64,000 bases of DNA from Cercis canadensis (taxonomy: Eukaryota > Streptophyta > Magnoliopsida > Fabales > Fabaceae), in assembly GCA_003255065.1 (NCBI GenBank), contig QAOA01004025.1, forward strand, positions 712,857-776,856, given 5' to 3'. The notes under the pieces are model-generated. The model saw only the letters and a list, made by a program, of their open reading frames with translations, did not search any database and had not been told where the DNA came from. Of this stretch, positions 48,561-58,662 are shown piece after piece. Position 1 is the first letter of the stretch; each line of letters starts with the position of its first letter. The translations under genes and the position numbers were made by a program.

Positions 48561-49350
48561 TTTAGGAGGGTAAATGGTTCTGATTGTTCATCAAACATAA
48601 ACAATTCAAAAGTTGAATGGAAGCCTTATATAGGCAAGGAATTTGATAATTTAGATGAGGCTTGGCGATTTTGGGTTGACTATGGTGCAAAAATTGGATT
48701 TGGTGTTAGAAAACAATGGTTCAACAAAAGCAAATTAAAAAGATGAAAAAATCAAATCATGCAAGAATATGATTCACTTACATTAGAGAATGTCATAAAT
48801 ATAGAGTGCATGATTTTGTTGCTGAGCATAATCATGGATTGCATCATCCACAAACCATCCACATGTTGGCATGTCAAAGGAAAGTGTCTCAGGTGCATGC
48901 TTATGAGATTGATTCACTATAAGAAAATTCATGTTTACCCACAGAAATTTCTCATGGACAACAAGTCCGTGAGAAAAATCTTACATTTCTCGCAGATTTT
49001 CTCATAGAATATTATTGTTGATATTTTCTCATGGACTATTTCATGGAACTCAAAGGCTGTGAGAAAACTTTGTGAGAAATGAAGTCCCAACTATCTCCAT
49101 AAATGCTTTAGTTTTCTCATGGACCCTTCTTGTGAAAAAATTCAAGGTTTCTCATGGCCTTTGAGTTTCGAGAGAAAGTCCGTGAGAAAAATGAAGTGCA
49201 CTATTTCACTTAAATTTTGTATTCTAGGGTTTTTTCTCACAGACAAATTCCGTGAAAAAGTCCATGAGAAATCCTTCATTTTTTCTTCCTCCCGCGGCAC
49301 AACCTCCATTTTCAGAAAACCTTCATTTCTTCTCTCCTATGTCCTCTCCC

Positions 49351-49381
49351 CCCCCCCCCCCNCCCCCCCCCCCCCCCCCCC
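49351..49381. repeat. Poly(C) tract with an ambiguous base
   Basis: A run of about 30 C residues with an N at 49362, inside the CACTA element. The count is unreliable because assemblers handle such runs badly. Confidence 0.85.
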
Positions 49382-49979
49382 TCAAGCATTTTCTGGCCAT
49401 TTTTCCTCCCTGAAGTTGGGTTTTGCTACGTAGGACTTCATCTTCCAACTTAGCGGTTTAGTTTTCTTATTACTAGCTCTTTTAGGTAGGTTCCACTATT
49501 CGAGCTTCTCTATAATTTTTTATGAATTTTTTGAGAAATTAGTAGGATGACTAGTGATATGATCAAATATAAACTTAAGATTGTCAAATATAGTTTAAAG
49601 ATTCTTAGTAATGGAGATAAAGTTACAATTATGAAATTGTAATGATTATAGCTAGTCTTGGTTCAAAATTGAAGAGAGGCATAACTAGTTATATTACAAT
49701 TCTATGGAATTGTTGTGTAAAATTAACTAAAATTCTATTTTTATAATCTATTATGATTAGGTTTAAGGTTTTGTTATATTATTGATGTGGAGTAATTGTA
49801 GAATTTTTTTGAATTTTTTGAATAGTTTAGAATTTGTTTTGTAGTTTTTTCTATTGTTGTGTAATTTTTACTTATACAGGTAGTTATTTTAAGTTATGGA
49901 ATGAATAGTTTGTTGTGAATGAGCTCATGTGTAATTGTACAAAATTTTTAATTCTTGGACTGTTGAAGTTTTAAGGGAG

Positions 49980-50335
49980 ACTCTGCCAAATTTTTGGTTT
50001 AGGGATTTAGTGTTTAGGGCTAGGATTTGAGGTTTGGGTTATGGTAATTTAGGGGTTTAGGATTAAGGTTTAGGGTTTAAGGAATCAAGGGCTAAGGTTT
50101 AAGGTTAGGGTTAAGGTTTAAAGGGTCTAGGATTAGGGTTTGGGGTTAAGATCAAGGTTTAGAATTTAAGGGGTCAAGAGTTAGGTTTTACATTAGGGTT
50201 TAGGATGTAAAGGGTTTAGGGTTAAGGTTTGGGGTTTATAGGGTTAGGGTTAAGATTAAGGTTTAAGGTTTTAAGTTTATAGTTTAAGGGGTCTAGGATT
50301 AAGGTTTGGGGTTTGGGTTATGAAAATTTAAAGCG
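49980..50335 (+). repeat. Second degenerate telomere-like tract, inside the CACTA element
   Basis: About 350 bp of GGTTTAGGG/TTAGGGTTTAAGG-like words directly upstream of the TNPA-like main exon, ending before a TTTGACAG acceptor at about 50386. It resembles the tract in the Mutator-like element at 41.5-42.6 kb in composition and position relative to the gene. Confidence 0.8.
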
Positions 50336-50386
50336 AGTGATTTTATTGTATACATAATTGCTTTATTAACTCTTTGTTTGACAGAT

Positions 50387-51890
50387 GTCAGACGATCGTC
50401 GGCAGCCATCTCTAGCATCCGAGCCTTCCACGAAGGACAAGGGAAAATTTGTGCCTCAGCCTTCTCGGACAAACCCGGTCTTGTCCTTTTTTATGCCGAC
50501 CCCGAGGTTAGCACATCATCAGGATCCCCCACCTCGGGATCCACAGGGTCGACCATTGCGGGTCGTCGCATGCCACTCAGAGTATTTCGAAGTCCCCATC
50601 GCCCGGCTCTCGAGCAGCTGATGGTCAGATGTGGATCTAGCCACACGGGAAGAAGGAGTAAGTATTTTCTAATACCTAGTTAGGAGTCCGTTAACATTCT
50701 TTCGACTATCTATAAGTCAAAATATGAGGGTGACTAGACCGATCTTACCTCTATTCCTGATGAGATGAAAGAACTCTGAAGGATAGAGTTCAAGATAATA
50801 ATTTCAACTTAATTAATTTTATTTTATTTTAAGCTAACTTAATTTCAATTTTACTAACCTTGATCTTCTATTTTCTAATGCAGAGGAAATGTATCTGGGA
50901 CCCATAGTTTGAGAGACAAATTTGTAAGATCTTGCTCGTAAAGTGCAACTAAAACATTTGTGCCTCCTTCTGAGACATCAGGAAGGGGAAGTCGAAGGGC
51001 GACTAGTTGTCGCCTTCTGTGTTGGGGGTCCTAAGAATTAAATGGGCCTCCAAAGAGTACAAGGCAGTCTTGAAACGGAACAAGAAGCACCACTCCTTAG
51101 ATTAGGGTCAGGCCTACCACAGGGGCAATTTGATCACCGTCTCCAAACACAAGAGGAAGCTAGTAATATTTTTTTAAAAAAAAAAAAAAAATTATTTCAT
51201 TTAAGATATATTTAAAAATTAAGTTATTTCTATTTACTAACGGTTTTTTTTTTTTTGTAGACAAAATAGTTGTGGAGAGAGCCCAACGCACCAGAGGTTT
51301 TTCGTCACCTCCAACACAATGCCAACAAGGGCTAGGTCCATCCACTAGCTAAGTCTACTTATGTAAGTATTTTAGAACTTGTTTAAGAGGTTTAAAAATC
51401 TTAATTATAAGTTTATTATTTTTTATTAACTTTATTATTTTATCTATGTAGATTGAGTATAAAAGGCGCCAGTCTGACAGCTAGGCCCAATCCTTTTCGT
51501 CTTCTGTCAATGACAACGACACATGGCTTGATGTCGTTGGCAGGAAGAACAAGAAGGGCTGGGTTTATGGTATGGGTTCTGAGGCCGGCCTATTGGACTC
51601 AGCCCCCCGGACAGGATTCCCAGCCCTCCGACCCAGCACATCCTCAGATGTCAGAGATTTTGTCCCAGATGGCGGCCATGTTGTAGGAGCTCTGCCAGCT
51701 GGTGTTGTTGGTCCAAGTTCTCAGGGGATCCGGCACATCAATAGAGCAGTTGGCTACAATGTTATCACAGCTACTGCAGTAGGGTCATATTGGGACATCC
51801 GATGTGGCTCCATAGCCCCCGGCTGACGATGATGATGACTCAGCTGAGGACTTAGGAGACGACAACGACATTAGAGATTAGGGTTTAGTG
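50387..51890 (+). pseudogene. TNPA-like (plant transposase, Ptta/En/Spm) gene of the CACTA element
   Basis: TNPA-type proteins bind the subterminal repeats of CACTA elements. A first visible exon starts at ATG 50387 after a TTTGACAG acceptor (MSDDRRQPSLASEP) and holds a Pro/Ser-rich stretch. Later pieces show the family patterns WASKEYKAVLKRNK near 51.04 kb, IEYKRRQSDS near 51.45 kb and VVGRKNKKGWVYGMGSEA near 51.54 kb. Exons seem to alternate with short AT-rich introns (for example about 50.81-50.88 and 51.17-51.26 kb). I see in-frame stops and cannot join the pieces into one clean gene, so it is probably decayed. The 5' boundary upstream of the telomere-like tract is unknown. Confidence 0.7.
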
Positions 51891-54800
51891 TTTATATTGT
51901 AGTGTATTTTCTTTTCTTTCATTGTATAACATTTATAAATTGTAATTACATTTCATTAATAAAATTTAGTGGCTTTTATATATAATGCATTTAATTGAAA
52001 CTAATAATTAATTATTTTAAAAAATTACACATTTCTTAGCTTAAAAAAAAAAAAAAGGAAACTCTCACGGAATTTCTCACGGGCGTAACACCATGATAAT
52101 TTCTCACGGTCATAAATCCGTGAGAAACTCACAGATTCATGCATGAATAATTTTCACGCGCTGCATATATAGTTTCTTCATGAGAAAATCTGTGAGAAAT
52201 TTCTCATGGTCACTTTCTGTCCATGAGAAATCCCTTTTGCCACGACTGTTTTTCTCTCGCCTTTATGTTCGTGAGAAAGTCAATGAGAAACATGTTTCTC
52301 ATGGAATGTTGGGAATTTTCTCATGGATTTTGTCCGTGAGAAAATCCCTATTTTCTTGTAGTGATTTATCAAATGACTCCGAGATTAAACAAAAGACTTC
52401 ATTTGAATTGATAAGCAGACAAGTTGGTGGAAGAGTAAATCTTGGATACACCCGTTTAGATCAAAAGAATTATCTTTGTACTAAAAGGCTAAGAAACATG
52501 GCATACGGGGAGGCAGGCAGTTTACTACAATACTTCCAACATGAATTAGCAGTGAATCCAACATTTTACTATGTAGTCCAATTAGATGTGGAAGAGCAAA
52601 TAAAAAATTTATTTTGGGTTGATGCAAAAATGATCATTGATTATGCCAACTTTGATGATGTGGTCACACTTGGCACTACATATAGCACTAACAATGCATG
52701 TAGACCCTTGGCTTTATTTGCTGGTTTTAATCATCACAGAGGGGTGGTAATTTTTTGGAGCTGCACTTCTTTATGATGAGACAATAAAGTCCTTTAAATG
52801 TTTGTTTGAAACATTCTTGGAGGCACACAAGACAAAGAAACCTCAGACTATTTTTATTGATCAAGACCATGCAATAGCTAAAGCTTTAAATGTGGTGATG
52901 CCTGAAACATATCATGGATTATGTACTTGGCATTTGATGCGAAATGGCATTAAGCATCTCGGGAATTTGATGAAAAATGGTTCTAACTTTCTTAGAGACT
53001 TCAAGGCATGTATGTATGAATATGTAGAGGAAATTGATTTCCAAACAACATGGGATAAACTACTAAGTGATTTCAATCTTCAAGAAAACAAATAACTAAC
53101 TAGTCTTTATAAAATAAAAAGGCAAATGGGCAAAATGCTACATGAAAAATGCTTTCTCAATAGGCATGCAAAGTACACAACTTAGTGAAAGCTTAAACTC
53201 TGATTTGAAAAGCTGCATGACACCATATTTGGACATAATCCAATTTTTCAAGCATTTTGAAAAGGTGGTTAGTGATAAAAGATATAATGAGTTATTGTCA
53301 GAATTTGAATCTAGGCAAAAATTGCCAAGATTGAAGATGCAAAATTCACCTTTGTTACAACAAGTTGCTCAAATCTATACTCCTGTGATTTTTTATATTT
53401 TTCAAGAAGAGTATGGTTTATACTCTGCAGCCTCTATAAGGTATAGAAATGAAAGTGAATCAATTCAAAAATATGTGTGTCGCAACGTCCCTTTCGGGAC
53501 CGCGATGCGGAGCGGCGAAATCCCCCCACGCAAGAAGGAATAAAAAGTTAACAATGTGCAATAATACGTAAGAAAAGAATGGAGTCGCCACCAATCGTTT
53601 TATTCCATTTTTAGCAAATGGAATGGTGCGATCGGACACCTAAATAATTTGGTCTACGTTCAGAGCTTGGATTCGGGGGTTGATTACGTGTAGGGAATTT
53701 ATTAGCACCCTACGACGTCCATTCTTAGAACGGTTACCCATTTAATCACTAGTTATCTTTTTAAATGAATTAAGTTAGTCCTAAAATTTCGTTAGGTTCT
53801 ACCAGCACTTCTAGAAAAAACCTAAAGGATGCTTCAAGACTATTAGGTGAAGTTTGTGATTGTCATTACAATCCTCCCCCAATCTATTCTATCATAAGCA
53901 ATATTTAGCAATCTCACTAATTAAGTGATATCTAGATACATGAAAAATAATTTATATGTGTTTATGAAATGTTTAAGATTCGTGATAAAGATTTTTATTA
54001 GAGGTATTTCTTTAAGTCCACCAATCTACTTGGAAAGATTAAAGTAACACTCCTCACCTCCGGAGTGTCAAGGAATTGCTGTCATTACAGCTATCTTTAA
54101 CTATTCCTTTGTCGGTACCTTTTAACTCACATTAAGGTAATTAAAGCTAAAATATTATATTTAGAAAATGTTTGTTTGAAAATTATGTCCCAACAAAGAT
54201 TTTTATCAGGGATTGACCTCATGCCCTGCCAATACCTCTGGCCGAACTAAGGACATCCCTTTACCTCCGGAATATCGAAACCTCGTCATTATCATAACTA
54301 ATTTCAATTATTCCCTCGTCAGTAATCTTTTTCTAGCATAATTAAGAGTAATGCTAAGATGTGATGAGATGAATTATAATGTAACCAATTAATACTATAA
54401 ATATGGTATTTAAAAAGATAAGAACGATATTAAGAATTTTATTGGTCATACCAGTACCTCTAGCATAACCAAAAAAATTATCTCTCACCTCAGGAACATT
54501 AGAAAAAAAATTGTCAATTTTTCTAACTTAATCCGTTGTCGGGTTTTGATTTTTGCTAAAAAGAATTGAGTATAATATGAAATAAATGAAACTTAATAAA
54601 TGAAACTAAAATAAATTAAGATTCTTAATATAAAGTAAGAGTAACAATAACAATAAAAAAAAGTTACAAAGTAAATAAACAAATTTAAAATGACTCAAAA
54701 ATAAATAAAGATCCTAAACATACACACAAAAGTAATGATTTAAAAAAAATAAAATGAAGGAAAACCCAATCAAATGCATCACACATCATAAAAAAAAAAC

Positions 54801-55737
54801 AAAAAAAAAAACATAATAACCTAGCTCAAATGAAGAAATGGCCTAATCTTAACAAAAAAAAAGAAATAAAACACACAAATGGGCTGGCCCAATTCGGCCA
54901 GCCCAATTAGCAAACCAAATGATCCAAAATTGCATGATATTCGGCCCAGTCCAAGAAAAAGGCTGAAGTAGTGTGGCTGGTTGGCCCATTTCAGCCTTGG
55001 CCCAATAGCAAACACAAATCAGCATTTGTTTTATGCAGCCCAACATGAATGAAGCAAGTGTTGGTCCAAGAAAAAGGCTAAAATAGTATTACTGATTGGC
55101 CCATTTCGACTTGGCCTAGTAACAAACAAAAATCAGCATTCTCTTTATTCAAGCCCAGCAAGAATAAAACAAGTATTGTGTAGCCCTTTTTTATTATATG
55201 TCTACTTGGCCCATGCACCAATTAACCAAGTAAATGAGATAAAAAAAGAAACAAAGGGTGCCTTAAAAGATTGGCCCATTCAGCCACACTAACTAGGAAA
55301 CAAAAAAAGAATTGTAATGTGAAAAATGAAGGCAATGAACCAGAACAGGGGAGGGGGTATACAACAAGGAGAAAGAAAAAGGAAAGGGGAGATGGAGAGC
55401 AAGAAAGAAAACGCAGGGGAGAACTTCTCAAAAATTTTAAATCAGTGGCTCAAGAAGGTGGTAAGAATCCTTCTCTCTATTTCATTCCTTCCCTAAAAAT
55501 CTTTAGCTTTTTTTCTAATTTTCCTATTAGGTATTGTTTCTCTCTCTAGAAAATGGGCCTCTCTCTCTCTTTCTCTGATTTAGTTTCTCCTTTTTACTCG
55601 GTTTTTCCCTTTCTAATTTGGCCTCAACTATGCTTCAAGTTATAATTCCATACATGCACCTAGAGATTTTAATTTCTAGGTTTTTGCTTTCTTCAACAAA
55701 TTTGGAATTCTTTCTACTTTGGTGAATTCCGCTTTCT

Positions 55738-55763
55738 TTATATATATATATATATATATATAT
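55738..55763. repeat. (TA)n microsatellite
   Basis: About 12 TA units inside the Tat-type LTR. Confidence 0.9.
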
Positions 55764-56049
55764 GTAGGATTGATGCTCTCTGTATATTGCAAAATCAACA
55801 ACGAAGTCGAAAATTTAGCATAGAAAGAATGAGATAGTGTTGATACCTGGGGTGCTTTCTAGATTCTCTTCCTATGTCTTTACTGTGTCTGGTGTATTTG
55901 CTGTGTGTGTCTGTGTATTATCGTCTGCTTCTTTTCTTCTCCTTTGGTCTTCTCTTGTGTCTGTGTATTGCTCTCTGCTTGTGTTTCTTTTTTTCTCTAT
56001 TTTTGTTTCAGAATTTTCGGTCCCTTTTCTCTGTTTTGTGAGGCTTTTT

Positions 56050-56527
56050 ATAGCCAAGATTTTGCGTAAGTTGCCTGGTTAACTTCTGATGTGGTTTTCC
56101 TTGTTTCATGCTGCAAATGGGGACTGTAAGATGGGCGGTGCCGGACTGGAGAATGGCACTTCGCCGAAAGTAGATTGCCGCCCAGAAGTCAGAAATGCAG
56201 ATATATCAATTTGCTTTTTTTTTTTTTAATTTATTATTAATAATATTTTTTGTATTTTATTATTATTATGATTTTTGATTTTTTGATTNAGCTAAGATTT
56301 TGTGCAAGTTGCCTGGCTCATTGATGAGCTTTCCTGGTTTTAAGCTGCAAATGAGACTGTAGGGTGGGTGGTGCCGGACTGGAGAATGGCACTTCGTCGA
56401 AAGCAGATTGCCGCCCAGAGTCAGGATTGCAGAGATATCAATTTTGCCTTTTTTTTCTAATTTATTGTTATTAATAATAATATTTTTTGTATTTTATTAT
56501 TATTATGATTTTTGATTTTTTGATTTC
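56050..56527. repeat. Tandem duplication of about 235 bp in the LTR
   Basis: Two neighbouring copies share TGCCGGACTGGAGAATGGCA and an AT-rich tail (TTATTATTATGATTTTTGAT). An N lies at 56289, at the junction of the two copies, so the copy number may have been hard to assemble. Confidence 0.8.
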
Positions 56528-56699
56528 CTTTATTTCTTATTACATAATTTTGGTATCAACAGCTGCCCCATTTTGCTTGTCTATTTATATACAAATAACG
56601 AGCAAAGGAATTGATCCAAAATTTGTGCTAGGCATGAAATGAAAATTTCGTGGAAATGAAAGCAAGTATTTACACAAGCTAAGCACGACTGAATATTAG

Positions 56700-57650
56700 T
56701 CACAAAAATCGAAATAAGACCTAGACAGGTTAGACTCGATTCAAACATAATAGATTCGATTTAATAACAAGAAAATTAAAAAGATGACCTAGGGTATCCA
56801 GGTCGACCCAACCAGGCTGATTCAATTTATCAACGGGAAAAATTAAACAAATAACCTAGGGAATCCGGGCTCGACCCAACCAAGTTGAATTTGATTTAAC
56901 AGCAAGAAAATTAAACAAATGACCCAGGGTATCCGGGCTCGACCCAACCAAATTGGATTCGATTTAACAACAGGAAAAATAATAATGACACAGGGTATCC
57001 GGGCTTGACCCAGCCAAACTGGATTCAATTTAACAGCAAGAAAATTAAACAAATGACCCAGGGTATCCAGGCTCGACCCAGCAAAGATGGATTGAATTTA
57101 ACAACAGGAAAAATAATAATGACCTAGGGTATCCGGGCTCGACCCAGCCAAACTGGATTCAATTTAACAGCAAGAAAATTAAACAAATAACCCAGGGTAT
57201 CCGGGCTCGACCCAGCAAAGGTGAATTCGATTTAACAACAGGAAAAATAATAATGACCCAGGGTATCCGGGCTCGACCCAGCCAAACTGGAATCGATTTA
57301 ATAGCAAGAAAATTAAACAAATGACCAGGGTATCCGGGCTCGACCCAGCAAAGGTGGATGCGATTTAACAACGGGAAAAATAATAATGACCCAGGGTATC
57401 TGGGCTCGACCCAACCAAATTGGATTCGATTTAACAACGGGAAAAATAATAATGACCCAGGGTATCCGGGCTCGACCCAGCCAAACTGGATTCGATTTAA
57501 CAACAAGAAAATTAAACAAATGACCCAGGGTATCTGGGCTTGACCCAGCAAAGTTGGATTCGATTTAACAACAGGAAAAAAATCAGTGACCTAGACAAGC
57601 TAGGCTCGATCCAAACAGAATGGATTTGATTTAACAACATGAAATTAAAC
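56700..57650. repeat. Tandem array of 66-68-bp units in the element's 3' region
   Basis: About 13 units built on the core CAGGGTATCCGGGCTCGACC. Core positions (56791, 56858, 56926, 56992, 57060, 57126, 57194, 57260, 57327, 57393, 57459, 57527) give spacings that mostly alternate between 66 and 68 bp. Two sub-types alternate, one with AAATTAAACAAATGACC and one with AAATAATAATGACC, forming a 134-bp higher-order unit. Outer units are more degenerate. Tat/Ogre elements are known for variable tandem repeats between pol and the 3' LTR. Confidence 0.9.
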
Positions 57651-58660
57651 AACGAGAAAGATAAATGAGTGATAGAGATAATACGCAATGCATGCTCCAT
57701 GTATGTCAATTTACATGTTAAATTTGAAAAACATTTTGGTATTCAGAAAATTTCCTTTTTACTTCTTTGACCTTGGAAGACTGGTTCAAACAATGTCAAG
57801 GATGACCAACAACAAAATCTTAATCGTTGGTAAAGAGATGAAGCCTACTCCCAAATCCATGTTTTTCCCTTATGAGACAAAGTGATAACCAATAGTATTA
57901 CTCTTGAGATAACTCATCTTCTGCAAGGTCAATCTTTTGCTCAACTGATATATGCTTGGGAATTCTATGTGTTCCCTACAAGCTCTTGAATTTCACATAC
58001 TTAATTCTTGATACGCTTAGCTAAAGTTAACACATGTTTCACATTTCAGTATATAATCATCATGAGAAAGCATATTCAATTAGCAAGATGGGTTACAATC
58101 GGGTGAAAATAATCATAGACTAAATGGGAAAAGATTAAACATTCATATGGAAAAAGGCACAATAACGGCATTGTGAAATCAACGACAAAAGAAGGTAGAA
58201 TAAGATTTCCAGCTCTTCCGGTGATAACTTTTAAGATGAATAATGACAACTGCCCCAGTATATGATTCTGAAAACCCCTATAATTGGCTCTTCTAAATAT
58301 CATTTGACCTTTTTTGCATACTTGACCATTTCTTTAAATTTTTCATTCCTGTGAAAACTTCTACCATATTTAATGTATGTACTACTCCCTTTGACCTTGA
58401 CTTTTGGTTCTATCTTTCTTTCGAATTTTCCACCTACCAAGTCACTTTATGTCATTTTTTAGCTCTAACTTTTGCCTTGGTTGCCTTTTCAGGTTTTCAA
58501 CCAAACGAGCCCTTTCCCTTTTTTGGAACCCTAACTTTTGCCTAGGTGGCCTTTTCAGGTTTTCAACGTAGCAGGTTAATTATTCTTTTTTTTGGAAGGA
58601 AAGCAAAATGGCACAAAGTAACTTTTCATTGATTGAACGAAAGACAATACAAGCATGCCC
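57651..58660. other. Unique part of the Tat-type 3' untranslated region
   Basis: About 1 kb between the tandem array and the end of pol. No domain recognised. A short phrase, CTAACTTTTGCCT with following GTGGCCTTTTCAGG-like text, is repeated near 58.47 and 58.53 kb. Confidence 0.5.
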
Positions 58661-58662
58661 TT

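Larger units (their letters stand above)
48915..52363. mobile_element. CACTA (En/Spm) transposon, deleted derivative
   Basis: A 3,449-bp element. The left end CACTATAAGAAAATT and, reverse-complemented, the right end CACTACAAGAAAATA are the CACTA-superfamily terminus, flanked by the 3-bp duplication ATT (48912-48914 and 52364-52366). Both subterminal zones (about 48.95-49.28 and 52.06-52.35 kb) are packed with TTTCTCACGGA / TCCATGAGAAA words in both orientations, as expected for TNPA binding sites. It encodes a TNPA-like gene (about 50.39-51.89 kb) but no recognisable TNPD transposase, so it is non-autonomous. It interrupts the FAR1-related pseudogene. Confidence 0.93.
48570..53473 (+). pseudogene. 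FAR1-related (FRS) gene, split by a CACTA element and truncated
   Basis: FAR1/FHY3-related proteins are transcription factors domesticated from Mutator transposases. Visible parts: the FAR1 DNA-binding region (IGKEFDNLDEAWRFWVDYG near 48.64 kb, then VHDFVAEHNHGLHHPQ near 48.81 kb), the linker resuming after the insert at 52364 (LSNDSEIKQ), the MULE-transposase-type core (FIDQDHAIAKALNVVMP, LCTWHLMRNG near 52.85-52.95 kb) and a later piece (STQLSESLNSDLKS near 53.17 kb, SPLLQQVAQIYTPVIF near 53.35 kb). It ends where a Tat-type LTR begins, so the SWIM zinc finger is lost. Decay signs: a stop and a missing middle in the FAR1 domain, frame shifts near 52.75 and 53.12 kb, and a stop near 53.09 kb. 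It could instead be an old Mutator transposase; FRS is favoured by the FAR1 domain. Confidence 0.85.
53476..56561 (-). repeat. 3' LTR of the Tat/Ogre-type element (about 3.1 kb)
   Basis: On the minus strand it starts TGTTGATACC at 56561, directly after the purine-rich tract AAAATGGGGCAGC, and ends near 53476 in CGTTGCGACACA. A two-base ambiguity at the end comes from a TGTGTG run. It contains a 235-bp tandem duplication (about 56.05-56.53 kb), a 120-bp imperfect duplication (about 54.94-55.17 kb) and a TA microsatellite (55738-55763). Confidence 0.8.

Noticed and set aside
56843-57709. Overlapping frames with repeated ARIPWVI-like peptides, and a CRISPR-like look of evenly spaced repeats
   Set aside because: They are translations of the 66-68-bp tandem array. 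The units are contiguous, with no unique spacers, and this is a plant genome, so neither protein genes nor CRISPR.
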